Positions 46,462 through 56,014 of a stretch of DNA of 64,000 nucleotides are shown here, piece after piece. Below the pieces are notes generated by a model. That model did not search any database. It was not told where the DNA came from and saw only the letters and a program-made list of their open reading frames with translations. Position 1 is the first letter of the stretch. Every line of letters begins with the position of its first letter. Source of the DNA: Gordonia iterans (lineage in GTDB: Bacteria > Actinomycetota > Actinomycetes > Mycobacteriales > Mycobacteriaceae); contig NZ_CP027433.1 in NCBI RefSeq assembly GCF_002993285.1, positions 2,728,001 through 2,792,000 of the forward strand, written 5' to 3'. Made by a program: the position numbers and the translations under genes.

Positions 46462-47478
46462 CTACTCTTCCTCGTTCTTGAAGGTCATCTTGGGAAGCGG
46501 ACCGGTGTGGTCGTGCACGACCAGGCCGTCACCGGCCGCCTCGGCCGACGACGACGTCTCGTGCTGCCGCGTCCACGCAGCCGGCGCCGGACCGGCCGGA
46601 CGGAAGTCCGTCGACGGCCCGCCAGGCCTTGCACCGGCCGTCGTGTCGGCGGGGGTCGTATCGGCGGGCGTCGGGCCAGCGGGGTTCCCGTCAGCAGCGG
46701 CATCGGCAGCGGCCGCGTCCGGAGTCGCCTGCGCATCGGCGTCCGCCGCACGGCGCCGCCGCCCCACATACGGGGATGCGGCGGGCAGGGGTCCGGTGGC
46801 GGGTCCGCCGGACGACACGTGCGGACGATCGGCCGAGCGCGGCGCGGCCGGTCCCGCGGCGGGGGCGGTCTCGCCGGCACCCGGGATCGGGCTGGACGAG
46901 GTTGGCCAGGCACCGGACGGCGGACGTTGCACCGGGATCGGGAACGATCCGGTCACCGATCTCACATAGTCGTTCGCATCGCCGGTCACCACGTCCGCCT
47001 CACCCGCGTCGCCGCCCGCGCCGATGTCACCGGGCAGCGTGCCGGAGGCCGCGTCCTCGGGCGACGAACCCGGCACAGCGGTCCCGCGATCGACGAGCGA
47101 ACCGAGCCCGCCCGACGGGGCCCCGGTGTCCGTGCGATGTCCGGTGTCGCCGTTGCTGTCCGCCGAGCCCGAGGCCGTCGCCCGGGTCGAGTCGGCGCGC
47201 GACGCCGTCGTGCCCGGCTGCCCCGACGGAGCCGAAGGCTCGTCGTCGTGCAGGGGGGCCGCGCGCTCGCCCGGCTCCCGGTCCCGAATCGTGAACAACG
47301 GCTCGTCCCCGGCCCCTCCACCGCGGCGGCTCGACCGGACGGTGTCCACCAGGAGCACCAACAGACCGATCACGCAGACGACGATGCAAGCCACCGCAAG
47401 CCAGAAGTTACCGGTGATCAGCGCGACTACGAGCAGACCGAACCCGATCAGCGTCGCAGCAAGTGCCAAGGTCAGCAT
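46462..47478 (-). CDS. Two-helix membrane protein with Pro/Ala-rich tail
   Basis: 338 aa from the ATG at 47478, preceded by AAGGGG. Two adjacent hydrophobic segments (LTLALAATLIGFGLLVVALI and FWLAVACIVVCVIGLLVLLV) form a hairpin in the membrane. The remaining about 280 residues are disordered, rich in Ala, Pro, Gly, Asp and Ser, and end in KNEEE. It lies between wag31 and ileS, where mycobacteria also have a small membrane gene. The tail suggests a cytoplasmic scaffold near the Wag31 pole, but this is a guess. No named family. Confidence 0.7.
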   Translation of the reverse strand: MLTLALAATLIGFGLLVVALITGNFWLAVACIVVCVIGLLVLLVDTVRSSRRGGGAGDEPLFTIRDREPGERAAPLHDDEPSAPSGQPGTTASRADSTRATASGSADSNGDTGHRTDTGAPSGGLGSLVDRGTAVPGSSPEDAASGTLPGDIGAGGDAGEADVVTGDANDYVRSVTGSFPIPVQRPPSGAWPTSSSPIPGAGETAPAAGPAAPRSADRPHVSSGGPATGPLPAASPYVGRRRRAADADAQATPDAAAADAAADGNPAGPTPADTTPADTTAGARPGGPSTDFRPAGPAPAAWTRQHETSSSAEAAGDGLVVHDHTGPLPKMTFKNEEE

Positions 47479-47521
47479 TGCCGGCCCCTTTTCCACTCAA
47501 CGAAAAACACGCCCGGGCCGA

Positions 47522-48298
47522 TCAGCCCTGGGGGTGCCCGTTCTCCCCGCTGTAACCCTGATCGACCGGAGCCGCACTGCCACGCTGCTGCAGTTCCTCC
47601 AGCTGCGACTCCAGGTAGGTCTTCAGACGGGTCCGGTACTCGCGTTCGTAGGTCTTGAGCTGCTCGATCCGGCCTTCCAGCACCGTGCGCTGCTGGTTGA
47701 TGGTCGACATGATCTCCGAGTGCTTCTGCTCGGCATCGCGCTGCAAGAAGTCGGCACGTTCCTGCGCCTGCCGGACCTGGGTCTCGGCGCGAGTCTGCGC
47801 GTCAGCCAGGAGCGCCTCGGCCCGCTGACGCGAATCCGCGAGGGTTGCGTCGGCGGTGGCCTGCGCCTCGTTCACCATGGCGTCGCTGCGCTGGCGCGCA
47901 TCGGCGAGCAGGGCCTCGGCCTCGCTGCGGGCGGTACCGGTGACGCGGTCGGCGGTGTCCTGTGCCAGCGCGAGCACGCGAGCGGCGCGGACACTGGCTT
48001 CCTCGTCGAGCGGCGCCTGCGGGGCTGCAGGCGCCGGCTCCGGTGCGGGTGCGGGTGCGGCCGCGGCGAAGACCTGAGTCTGGTCGCCGCCGGAAGGCGC
48101 CCCGGCGCGGGCGGCGGCCAACTCGGTCTCGAGATCGGCGACCCGCTCGGTGAGTTCGGTGTTCTCTTCGATCAGGCGCGCAAGCTCGGCTTCGACGAAA
48201 TCGAGGAACTGATCGACCTCATCCTCGTTGTAACCGCGCTTACCGATCGGCGGTTTGCTGAACGCGACGTTGTGCACATCAGCTGGTGTCAGCCGCAT
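47522..48298 (-). CDS. wag31: DivIVA-family polar growth protein Wag31
   Basis: 258-aa coiled-coil protein that marks the cell pole and directs apical growth. N-terminal [36 protein letters not shown] is the DivIVA membrane-binding domain in outline. A linker with Thr and Pro ([10 protein letters not shown]) follows, similar in position to the phosphorylated region of mycobacterial Wag31. A long coiled coil (about residues 90-240) ends in [19 protein letters not shown]. The ATG at 48298 follows AAAGGGGA. An AT-rich TATTAAT (48385-48391) lies in the leader and is a promoter candidate. Confidence 0.95.
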   Translation of the reverse strand: MRLTPADVHNVAFSKPPIGKRGYNEDEVDQFLDFVEAELARLIEENTELTERVADLETELAAARAGAPSGGDQTQVFAAAAPAPAPEPAPAAPQAPLDEEASVRAARVLALAQDTADRVTGTARSEAEALLADARQRSDAMVNEAQATADATLADSRQRAEALLADAQTRAETQVRQAQERADFLQRDAEQKHSEIMSTINQQRTVLEGRIEQLKTYEREYRTRLKTYLESQLEELQQRGSAAPVDQGYSGENGHPQG

Positions 48299-48556
48299 TT
48301 CGGTTTCCCCTTTGGTCCTCGAGCGTGTCCGTCGAAACACTCTGATTCATGGTCGGCGACCGGCGACAGGCCGGTCGCAGTTCTATTAATACCAGTAGCA
48401 CTGCGTAACTAGCGTGTCATCTTGTCACATCAGGACCAAGTTCTGTTGCCCGCCCGCGTCCTGTTCGCAACCGAAACTCAGCCTTTCGATGCTCTGGAGC
48501 AGCCGCCGTCGGCACTCGCCGTCGCGGGATGGGAAAGCTGTTGACCTGCGCCTACG

Positions 48557-48886
48557 TCACATCAGCGCCAGAGCGGCGGCCACGGCCGGCGCCTCGCGGC
48601 TTGCGAACGCGCCGGTGATCCGCATTCCGATCGTGACCACCAGCAACACCACCAACAGCGACAGATCCAGGCGCACGGCTCCCAGCGCGATCGGTTTGAG
48701 GACGCGGCGGAGCGCCTTCAAGGGCGGATCGGTCAGTGTGTAGACCACCTCCAGCAGGATCACCACGGCGCCGTTGGGCCGCCAGTGGCGCGCCAGCGAC
48801 TGCACCACCTCGATCACCAACCGGGCAAGCAGCAGCAGCCAGTACAGGACCAGGATCAGATAGAGAATCCAGAGAAAGGTACCCAC
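48557..48886 (-). CDS. yggT: YggT-family membrane protein
   Basis: 109-aa YggT protein with two hydrophobic blocks (LWILYLILVLYWLLLLARLVI and LSLLVVLLVVTIGM) around a loop with the family motif YTLTDPPLKALRRVLKP. Located between sepF and wag31, as in other actinobacteria. A role near the division machinery is inferred from position. GTG start with no obvious ribosome site. The 258 bp between it and wag31 hold the wag31 promoter and nothing else seen. Confidence 0.9.
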   Translation of the reverse strand: MGTFLWILYLILVLYWLLLLARLVIEVVQSLARHWRPNGAVVILLEVVYTLTDPPLKALRRVLKPIALGAVRLDLSLLVVLLVVTIGMRITGAFASREAPAVAAALALM

Positions 48887-48897
48887 GTGTCTACAGT

Positions 48898-48937
48898 GCC
48901 ACGACGGCCGCCGGGCGCGCCCGGCGGCCGTCGTGGC
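48898..48937. terminator. 40-bp perfect palindrome between sepF and yggT
   Basis: Both halves are exact reverse complements (20 bp each), beginning GCCACGACGG and ending CCGTCGTGGC. As RNA it forms a stem of about 18 bp with a tiny loop. It sits 7 bp past the sepF stop and 11 bp before the yggT start. It may terminate or attenuate dcw transcription before yggT and wag31. Confidence 0.7.
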
Positions 48938-48944
48938 GTTCCTT

Positions 48945-49706
48945 TCAGCTCTGGTTGTGGAACCCGGTCTCGGCGATGCGGCGGCGTTCTTCCGGACTCA
49001 CGTCCATGCCGGCGGGCGAGAGCAGGAACACCTTGGTGGCGACCTTCTCCAACTGCCCGCGCAGCCCGAACGCCAGGCCGGCGGCGAAGTCCACGAGACG
49101 CTTGGCGTCGTCGTTGCTCATGTCCACCAGGTCCATGATCACCGGGCTGCCACTACGGAAGCGCTCACCGATGGTGCGCGCCTCGGAGTAGTCGGCCGGC
49201 CGCAGGGTGGTGATCCGTCCGGCGGTCTCGGCGGCGACGTCAGCCCGGGGCTCGGGTGCCAGCGCGTTGGCGCCCCGCACCACCATCGCCGCCCCGCGAG
49301 CGGTCACGTTGGCACTGTGCGAGAGGGGTTCGAGTCGTCCGCGAGCGGCGACCGGACCACGCTCGGCCTCGACGTGCATAACCCGCTCACTGAAGACCCG
49401 CTCGTCGCCGCGATGCCCGTACTCCACCTCGGCGTAATCGGCCTCGTAGGGCTCGTCGTCGTAGTAGCCGTCGGCGTGGGTTGCGGCGCCCCGGTAACGC
49501 TCCAGGTACAGCCGCTCGCGAGCGCTCATCTGCTCGTCGTGCCGGCCGGCCTGCGCACCGCGGCGCGGCGGTTCACCGGATGGCTCGTAGCGGCCGCCCA
49601 TCGAGCCGTTCATGGAGTCGGACATCGGGTCGGCGAGATAGTCGTCCTCATACTCGGAGGGAGGCACCATGCCGAAATATGCCTTGAACTTCTGCATCGT
49701 CGTCAT
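48945..49706 (-). CDS. sepF: Cell division protein SepF
   Basis: 253 aa. The N-terminal amphipathic helix (TMQKFKAYFGM) binds membrane. A long acidic linker with Tyr repeats follows (about residues 15-120). The C-terminal SepF domain (ITTLRPADYSEARTIGERF, VIMDLVDMSNDDAKRLVDFAAGLAFGL, about 165-250) polymerises and anchors FtsZ. SepF replaces FtsA/ZipA in actinobacteria. The ATG at 49706 follows GAGGAAGG. Position after yggS is conserved. Confidence 0.94.
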   Translation of the reverse strand: MTTMQKFKAYFGMVPPSEYEDDYLADPMSDSMNGSMGGRYEPSGEPPRRGAQAGRHDEQMSARERLYLERYRGAATHADGYYDDEPYEADYAEVEYGHRGDERVFSERVMHVEAERGPVAARGRLEPLSHSANVTARGAAMVVRGANALAPEPRADVAAETAGRITTLRPADYSEARTIGERFRSGSPVIMDLVDMSNDDAKRLVDFAAGLAFGLRGQLEKVATKVFLLSPAGMDVSPEERRRIAETGFHNQS

Positions 49707-49761
49707 CGACTTGCCTTCCTCGTGAGAAATGATCTTGATGGTTCTGTTGTGACCAATGTGA

Positions 49762-50538
49762 TTACTGAGAGGCTAACGGTCGCGGGCCCATGATCGCGGT
49801 TCCGACACGCACACATGTGGATCCGTGTGCGATCGCCGACTCCACGTCCGCGGACATGCCCGCCGAGAGCTCCGTCGCCGCGGGATGACGCGCCCGGAAG
49901 CGTTCGGCGATCTGCGCGGCGTGCGCCAGGTGCGCCTCGGCCTCCCCGTGCAACGGCGCGATCACCATGAGCCCGTCCAGGGTCAGCAGGCCGTCGTGCC
50001 CGGTGACCGCATCGGCCAGCGCGGGAAGGTCCGATTCGACCGCTCCCCCGCGCGTCGGATCGCCGTCGAGACTCATCTGCAGCAGCATCCCCAGAGGCTG
50101 CACCCGGGCACCGGCCTCCAACGCCGCCGCCGTCGCCCGGGCCAGCGCATCGACGAGATCCGGCGAGTCCACCGACTGGACACGACGCGCCCAGCGCGCC
50201 ACCGTCTTGGCCTTCTTCCGCTGCAGCGACCCGATCATGTCGACGTCGAACGCCACGCCGGGCAGCTCCGAGCGCACCGCGGCGACCTTCCGCCCCGCCT
50301 CGGGCTCCCGGGACTCGCCGAACTCAGTGGCTCCCAGGTCGATCAGCCGTGCCAGATCCCCGGCGGGAAAGAACTTGGTGACCACCATCAGGCGCGCACT
50401 GCCCGGTGCGCGCCCGGCCGTCGCCTCGGCACGGGCGACGCGGGCCCGCACCGCTTCGAGTGCCGCGCCCAGTTCCGCGCGCCGCAGATCCTCGCCGCGC
50501 GCCGGCGCTCCGTGGTCCGTATCCACCGGCAGCCTCAC
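49762..50538 (-). CDS. yggS: YggS-family pyridoxal-phosphate homeostasis protein
   Basis: 258 aa. The PLP lysine lies in LMVVTKFFPAGD (normally V-x-K). The barrel motifs FGESREPEAGRKV, DMIGSLQRKKAK (normally IGxLQ) and SAGMSADVESAIAHGSTCVRVGTAI are recognisable. YggS proteins bind PLP and keep its level stable; no enzyme activity is proven. GTG start overlapping the pgeF stop by four bases. Conserved in the ftsZ-sepF interval. Confidence 0.92.
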   Translation of the reverse strand: MRLPVDTDHGAPARGEDLRRAELGAALEAVRARVARAEATAGRAPGSARLMVVTKFFPAGDLARLIDLGATEFGESREPEAGRKVAAVRSELPGVAFDVDMIGSLQRKKAKTVARWARRVQSVDSPDLVDALARATAAALEAGARVQPLGMLLQMSLDGDPTRGGAVESDLPALADAVTGHDGLLTLDGLMVIAPLHGEAEAHLAHAAQIAERFRARHPAATELSAGMSADVESAIAHGSTCVRVGTAIMGPRPLASQ

Positions 50539-51263
50539 CCCTGCTCCGCCACGTCCATCCAGATCACCGAGGCCAACCGCCCCGTCGGAGCACCTCGTCG
50601 GTGACTGAACAGGTCGGGATCACCGATGGTGCAGCGCGGGTCCACGACGACGCCGCCGACTCCCGCGTCGGTCAGCTGCCGCGCGATGCCGGCGCGCAAG
50701 TCCAGGCCCGCAGTGCCCTTCGCCGTCCGGCAGGCGCTGCCCGGGAGATGCTTCTCGACGTCGCGTTGCATCTCGTCCGGAACCTCGTATCGCTCGCCCG
50801 ACGCCGCCGGACCGAGCAACACGCCGATGCGGTCCGTCCGGGCGCCCAGCCCGACCATCACGCGAAGCACCTCGGGAACGATGCCGATGCGGGCGCCGAC
50901 GCGTCCGGCGTGCACTGCGGCGATCACTCCCGCTTCGTCGTCGCTCATCAGCAGCGGAACGCAGTCTGCGCTGAGCGCGGCGAGGGCGAGCCCCGGTGTC
51001 GTAGTCACCAGGGCGTCGGTGGCCGGTACGGCTCCGTCGACGGGTCCGTCGACCACCGTGACGTTGCGGCTGTGGATCTGTTCCATCCAGACCACGTGCG
51101 ACGGATCGAGGCCGAGGTCGCGGGCCAGCCGCTCCCGGTTGGCCGCGACGGCCGCCGGATCGTCGCCGACGTGATCACCGAGATTGAAGGAGTCGTAGGG
51201 CGCACGCGACACCCCACCGGCGCGGGTGGTCACCACGCGCCGGACCCGGCACGCGGGCGCCAT
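50535..51263 (-). CDS. pgeF: Peptidoglycan editing factor PgeF (YfiH/laccase-fold)
   Basis: 242 aa. The metal-binding residues of the YfiH/PgeF fold are seen in QIHSRNVTVV (His), LSADCVPLLM (Cys) and AAVHAGRVG (His). The family prevents misincorporation of amino acids in muropeptides; some members were called laccases or purine enzymes. The ATG at 51263 overlaps the ftsZ stop (TGATG). A GTG one codon earlier is possible. C-terminus VIWMDVAEQG. Confidence 0.9.
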   Translation of the reverse strand: MAPACRVRRVVTTRAGGVSRAPYDSFNLGDHVGDDPAAVAANRERLARDLGLDPSHVVWMEQIHSRNVTVVDGPVDGAVPATDALVTTTPGLALAALSADCVPLLMSDDEAGVIAAVHAGRVGARIGIVPEVLRVMVGLGARTDRIGVLLGPAASGERYEVPDEMQRDVEKHLPGSACRTAKGTAGLDLRAGIARQLTDAGVGGVVVDPRCTIGDPDLFSHRRGAPTGRLASVIWMDVAEQG

Positions 51264-52423
51264 CACTTCATGAAGTCGGGGACGTCGACCTCGTCGTCGT
51301 CGAGCCGCACCGAGTTGCGGCGCGGCGCGGCGGAGCCGGCGAACGGGTCGCCGGCCGGGGCGGCGCGGCCGAACAGCGGATCGTCGGCCGGCGCCGACGA
51401 GACCTGACCGGCCTTCGCCGATTCCACGGTGCCCGCGGCCTTGGCCGCTGCGGGATTCTCGACGCGCTTGCGCGGCGCACCGCCGTCGAACCCGGCCGCG
51501 ATCACGGTGACCCGCACCTCGTCGCCCAGGTTGTCGTCGATCACCGTGCCGAAGATGATGTTGGCGTCCTCGTGGGCCGCCTCCTGGACCTGGGTGGCCG
51601 CGTTGTTGATCTCGAACAGACCCAGATCGCTGCCGCCGGCGATCGAGAGCAGCACGCCCCGCGCGCCCTCCATCGACGCCTCCAGCAACGGCGAGTTGAT
51701 AGCCGCTTCTGCGGCCTTGCGGGCGCGGTCCTCGCCCCGGGATGCCCCGATGCCCATCAGCGCGCTGCCCGCGTCGCTCATGACGCCCTTGACGTCCGCG
51801 AAGTCGACGTTGATCAGACCCGGCGTGGTGATGAGGTCGGTGATGCCCTGCACTCCGTTGAGCAGCACCTCGTCGGCGCTGCGGAACGCGTCCATCAGGC
51901 TCACCTGCGAATCGCCGAGCTGCAGCAGGCGGTCGTTCGGGATGACGATCAGGGTGTCGCAGGACTCGCGCAGCGCCGCGATGCCCTCCTCGGCCTGATT
52001 GCCGCGACGCTTGCCCTCGAACGAGAACGGGCGGGTCACGACGCCGACGGTGAGCGCACCGAGCTTGCGGGCGATCCCGGCCACCACCGGCGCGCCGCCG
52101 GTGCCGGTGCCGCCGCCTTCACCGGCGGTGACGAACACCATGTCCGCGCCCTGCAGCAGGTCTTCGATCTCGTCCCGCGCATCCTCGGCGGCCTTGCGGC
52201 CCACCTCCGGATTCGCGCCGGCGCCCAGACCCCTGGTCGATTCGCGGCCGATGTCGAGTTTGACGTCGGCGTCGCTGATCAGCAGCGCCTGTGCGTCGGT
52301 GTTGATCGCGATGAACTCCACACCTTTGAGGCCCTGCTCGATCATGCGGTTGACGGCGTTGACGCCGCCGCCGCCGATGCCGACGACCTTGATGACGGCG
52401 AGGTAGTTATGAGGTGGCGTCAT
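51263..52423 (-). CDS. ftsZ: Cell division GTPase FtsZ
   Basis: Tubulin-like GTPase forming the Z-ring, 386 aa. GTP-binding T-loops: [13 protein letters not shown] and the signature [15 protein letters not shown]. The catalytic T7 region is [14 protein letters not shown] (normally NxDFAD). The C-terminal linker is short and Ala/Pro-rich and ends in [12 protein letters not shown], the conserved peptide that binds SepF. ATG start; a separate promoter lies upstream in the 152-bp gap after ftsQ. Confidence 0.97.
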   Translation of the reverse strand: MTPPHNYLAVIKVVGIGGGGVNAVNRMIEQGLKGVEFIAINTDAQALLISDADVKLDIGRESTRGLGAGANPEVGRKAAEDARDEIEDLLQGADMVFVTAGEGGGTGTGGAPVVAGIARKLGALTVGVVTRPFSFEGKRRGNQAEEGIAALRESCDTLIVIPNDRLLQLGDSQVSLMDAFRSADEVLLNGVQGITDLITTPGLINVDFADVKGVMSDAGSALMGIGASRGEDRARKAAEAAINSPLLEASMEGARGVLLSIAGGSDLGLFEINNAATQVQEAAHEDANIIFGTVIDDNLGDEVRVTVIAAGFDGGAPRKRVENPAAAKAAGTVESAKAGQVSSAPADDPLFGRAAPAGDPFAGSAAPRRNSVRLDDDEVDVPDFMK

Positions 52424-52445
52424 GATGCCTTCCTGCTCCGATTCA

Positions 52446-52483
52446 AACCCTAAAGCTCAACCATAGGGTTATAGTTATGTCAA
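52446..52483 (-). promoter_or_regulatory. ftsZ promoter region
   Basis: On the minus strand TTGACA (52478-52483) is followed by TATGGT (52460-52465) only 12 bases later, so either GTACTT upstream serves as -35 or another -10 is used. The inverted repeat AACCCTA-N11-TAGGGTT (52446-52470) spans the region. The block resembles the conserved AT-rich ftsZ promoter of mycobacteria. Confidence 0.5.
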
Positions 52484-52575
52484 GTACCGGTGTTGAGAAC
52501 GACGGTATCGACCGCACGCCGCGGAGCCAGGAGGCGCGCCGTGCGCCGCGCGTTTTTCTCCGAACGAATCCGCGG

Positions 52576-53370
52576 TCAACTGACCGCGGGATACTCCGGG
52601 CTGGAGACGTTGAACGTCGTTCCCCGCAATGTGATGACATGCGCGAGGGCCTCGGCCTTGTCCACCGGGCGGCCGCTGTCGCCCCAGACGACCGTCCGCT
52701 CCCGGCTCAGGTGGAGCTTGATGTCCGCCGGCGACGATGCCGTCGCCGACGTCACCTGCGGCCGAAGCCAGTCGGGCAGGCTCTGCAGAGTGTCCAGGAC
52801 CGCCCTGGTCGTCGGGTCCTGCGGGCCGGGGTTGGGCACCTCGAGCACCGGAAGGGTCCGGTAGACCCGCTTCCCGGCCGCCGCGTCGCCCATCGCCGCA
52901 CGCGACGCGAACTCGACGTAGACCACCCCGAGCCGGTCCATGACGCCGATCCGGCCGTCCGGCCCTTCGATCAGGGCGGTCGCGCGCCGCTCGAGCACCT
53001 CGATCGTCAGTGCCGACGGATAGCTCCGGTCGACGCGCACCGACTCGACCGCCGGTATCCGGGCGACCCGGCCGGCGACCGCAGCCGTGTCGACCTGGAG
53101 CAGCGGGGTGCCCAGCGGCACGTCGGCGACCTCCACGATCTCCTCGCGCGGCACCATCGGTCCGCCCTGCACGTCCGGCTGCTGCACGTCGATGGTGCGC
53201 ACCGACATGAGCGGCGAGAAGTACGCCGCGGCGCCGAGTCCCCCGAGAACACCGAGGACTGCGAGCAGGCCGACCAGCCGCCACAGCCGGCGACGACCAG
53301 ACCGGCGCAGGTCCTCGTGCGCCTCATCGTGCGGCTTCGCGCGCGAGGCCGCCGCCCGGCGCGCCGTCAC
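52576..53370 (-). CDS. ftsQ: Cell division protein FtsQ
   Basis: 264 aa from the GTG at 53370, overlapping murC by four bases. A basic cytoplasmic segment (about 1-30) leads to one membrane helix ([20 protein letters not shown]). The POTRA domain follows ([14 protein letters not shown] ... GTPLLQVDT, about 57-130), then the FtsQ beta domain. FtsQ links the FtsBL complex to the divisome. The frame is open upstream inside murC, which is not coding in this frame. Confidence 0.92.
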   Translation of the reverse strand: MTARRAAASRAKPHDEAHEDLRRSGRRRLWRLVGLLAVLGVLGGLGAAAYFSPLMSVRTIDVQQPDVQGGPMVPREEIVEVADVPLGTPLLQVDTAAVAGRVARIPAVESVRVDRSYPSALTIEVLERRATALIEGPDGRIGVMDRLGVVYVEFASRAAMGDAAAGKRVYRTLPVLEVPNPGPQDPTTRAVLDTLQSLPDWLRPQVTSATASSPADIKLHLSRERTVVWGDSGRPVDKAEALAHVITLRGTTFNVSSPEYPAVS

Positions 53371-54854
53371 GACCCCAGTGCGGCCAGGATGTACGGCCCC
53401 TGCATGGTGATGTCGCCGGCACCGATCGTCAGCACGACGTCGCGCGCGGCCGTGCGGCTCACGACGGCCGCAGGCAGATCCGAGATCGCCGGGACGAACA
53501 CCGCGGGCACCGACACCGCGTCGGAGATCAGCCGACCGGTGACCCCCGGGCGCGGCTCCTCGCGGGCGCCGTACACGTCGGCCAGGATCACCTCGTCCGC
53601 CAAGCTCAGGGCTTCGGCGAACTCGGTCGCGAACTCCTCGGTGCGCGAGTACAGGTGCGGCTGGAAGACGGCGACCACCCGGCCGCCGTTCTCCCGCGCC
53701 AAGTCGCGCGCCGCCGACAGCACCGCGCGCACCTCCGTCGGATGGTGCGCGTAGTCGTCGTACACCGACACCCCGGCGACCTCGCCGCGGAACTCGAAGC
53801 GTCGGTGCACGCCGCCGAAGCCCTCGATGCCGTCGATCACGGTGGCCACCTGCGCATCCGGGTCCACCGCGAGACAGCCGAGCAGAGCCCCGACCGCGTT
53901 GCGCGCCATGTGGATGCCGGGGAGCGTGACCCGCATGCTGCGCGTCGTCGCGGCCGGCACCAGCGGTGGTGCGACGACGACCTGGGTGGTGCTTCCAGTG
54001 CCGCCGGCGACCACCTCGCTCAAGCGGCCCACGCACGGGACGGCCGGAGCCCCCGGTGCGCCGGTGCCGGTGCCGTAGCCGAGCACCGCGATGCCCTTCT
54101 CGGCCAACCGCTGCGCCGATCGCTGTCCCAGCGCCGCGGCGCCGGGGTCGTCCAGGCAGACCACCAGGGCGCCGCCGGGCCGGATCAGGTCGGCGAACTC
54201 GTCGAAGACCCGGGTGTAAGCCTCCGCGGTGCCGAAGAAGTCGAGATGGTCCGCCTCGATGTTGGTCACCACCACGACGTCCGGCCGGTACTCCAGAAGC
54301 GAGCCGTCGCTCTCGTCAGCCTCGGCGACGAAGATCCCGCCGCTCCCGTGATGGGCGTTGGTGCCCGACTCGTTGAGCTCGCCGCCGATCGCGAAGGACG
54401 GGTCGGCGCCGCAGTGCTGCAGGGCGACCACCGCCATCGAGGTGGTGGACGTCTTCCCGTGGGTGCCGCTGATCAGCAGCGTGCGGTAACCCTCCATCAA
54501 CTGCGCCAGCACCTGCGGCCGGTAGAGGACCGGGATGCCGCGACGGCGCGCCTCGACCAGCTCCGGGTTGTCGTCCGGGATCGCGGCGTGCGTGGTGACC
54601 ACGACGGTGGGCCCGCCCTCGATCAGATCGAGCGCCGCCGGGTCGTGACCGACGTGCACCAGCGCGCCCCGCGCACGCAGAGCGATCACCCCGTGACTCT
54701 CCCGGGCATCCGAGCCCGACACCTGTCCCCCGCGTGCCAGGAGGATCCGTGCGAGACCGGACATGCCGGCGCCGCCGATACCGACCATGTGCACGCGCGC
54801 GAGCCGGTCGGGCAGACCGCCGGTCCGGGCTGAGGACGCGCGAGCGGGGCTCAT
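53367..54854 (-). CDS. murC: UDP-N-acetylmuramate-L-alanine ligase MurC
   Basis: 495 aa. Adds L-Ala to UDP-MurNAc. N-terminal nucleotide-binding [17 protein letters not shown], the ATP loop [33 protein letters not shown] and the C-terminal [14 protein letters not shown]. All residues of the Mur ligase core are in place. ATG at 54854 overlaps the murG stop. Confidence 0.96.
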   Translation of the reverse strand: MSPARASSARTGGLPDRLARVHMVGIGGAGMSGLARILLARGGQVSGSDARESHGVIALRARGALVHVGHDPAALDLIEGGPTVVVTTHAAIPDDNPELVEARRRGIPVLYRPQVLAQLMEGYRTLLISGTHGKTSTTSMAVVALQHCGADPSFAIGGELNESGTNAHHGSGGIFVAEADESDGSLLEYRPDVVVVTNIEADHLDFFGTAEAYTRVFDEFADLIRPGGALVVCLDDPGAAALGQRSAQRLAEKGIAVLGYGTGTGAPGAPAVPCVGRLSEVVAGGTGSTTQVVVAPPLVPAATTRSMRVTLPGIHMARNAVGALLGCLAVDPDAQVATVIDGIEGFGGVHRRFEFRGEVAGVSVYDDYAHHPTEVRAVLSAARDLARENGGRVVAVFQPHLYSRTEEFATEFAEALSLADEVILADVYGAREEPRPGVTGRLISDAVSVPAVFVPAISDLPAAVVSRTAARDVVLTIGAGDITMQGPYILAALGS

Positions 54855-56014
54855 CGCCGGGCCTCGGTGTCGCGTCGATGGCCGGTCGCGAGCGCGAGCG
54901 CCAGCGTCGCCACTGTCTCCGCGGCACGACGATGCCCGCTGTCAGCCCCGGCGGCGCGCATCGCCGCCAGCCGGGTGGGATCCCCCAACAGCGCGGGCAC
55001 CTCGCGGGCGACATAGTCCGACGTCATGTCCGCGTTGTCGACCAGGCACGCCGCCCCCGCTTCGACCACCGGCGATGCGTTCAATCGCTGCTCCCCGTTG
55101 CCGTGCGGCAACGGCACGTAGATCGCCGGCAGTGCGGTGGCGGTCACCTCGGCGACGGTCATCGCACCGGAGCGGCAGATCACCAGATCCGCGGCCGCGT
55201 AGGCCAGATCCATCCGGTCGATGTAGGGCAGCGCCACATACGACGGCGCACCCGGCGGAGACGCCGGGGAGACCGTGTTCTTGGCGCCGTGCGCGTGCAA
55301 GACGCCGATGCCCGCGGCCCCCAGGGCGCCCGCAGCGCCGGCGACCGCCTCGTTGAGCTGCTGCGCGCCCTGCGACCCGCCGAAGACCAGCAGGACGGGC
55401 GCGTCGGGATCCAGTCCGAAGAACGCTCGCGCCTCAGCGCGCAGCGCGCCCCGATCGAGTTCGGCGATCTCGCGGCGCACCGGGATGCCGACCACCTGCG
55501 CCCCGGGGAGCCCGCAGTCCGGCACCGCCGACACCACCTCGTCGGCGAACCGCCGGCCGATCTTGTTGGCGATGCCCGCGCTGGCGTTCGCCTCGTGGAT
55601 GAGGACCGGCACCCGGCGACGGCGACCCGGCCGACCGCGCGCCGCCAGATAGGCCGGCAGAGCCACGTACCCGCCGAAGCCGACCACCACGTCGGCGTCC
55701 ACCTCGGTCAGCACCTTGCGAGCCGCGCTCACCGAACGGGAGAGTCGGAACGGTGTCAGTGCCAGGTCCCGGCCCGGTTTGCGTGGCAGCGGCGCAGGCG
55801 GAATCAGTTCCAGGTCGAAGCCACGGGACGGCACCAGGGTCCCTTCGAGACCTTTCGGGGTACCGAGTGCGGTGATCCGCGCGGTGGGATCGAGCCGCCG
55901 AACGGCATCGGCGACGGCCAGTGCCGGCTCGATGTGCCCGGCAGTGCCGCCGCCGGCGACCACCACCGAGAGTCGACCGGGAACGTGACCGAGCTCGGAA
56001 CTGCTGCTGCTCAC
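54851..56014 (-). CDS. murG: UDP-N-acetylglucosamine transferase MurG
   Basis: 387 aa. Makes lipid II by adding GlcNAc to lipid I at the inner membrane face. The glycine-rich [16 protein letters not shown] and [10 protein letters not shown] form the acceptor site, with [14 protein letters not shown]. The C-terminal UDP-GlcNAc domain has [27 protein letters not shown] and [17 protein letters not shown] start at 56014 overlaps the ftsW stop (GTGA). Confidence 0.96.
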   Translation of the reverse strand: MSSSSSELGHVPGRLSVVVAGGGTAGHIEPALAVADAVRRLDPTARITALGTPKGLEGTLVPSRGFDLELIPPAPLPRKPGRDLALTPFRLSRSVSAARKVLTEVDADVVVGFGGYVALPAYLAARGRPGRRRRVPVLIHEANASAGIANKIGRRFADEVVSAVPDCGLPGAQVVGIPVRREIAELDRGALRAEARAFFGLDPDAPVLLVFGGSQGAQQLNEAVAGAAGALGAAGIGVLHAHGAKNTVSPASPPGAPSYVALPYIDRMDLAYAAADLVICRSGAMTVAEVTATALPAIYVPLPHGNGEQRLNASPVVEAGAACLVDNADMTSDYVAREVPALLGDPTRLAAMRAAGADSGHRRAAETVATLALALATGHRRDTEARR

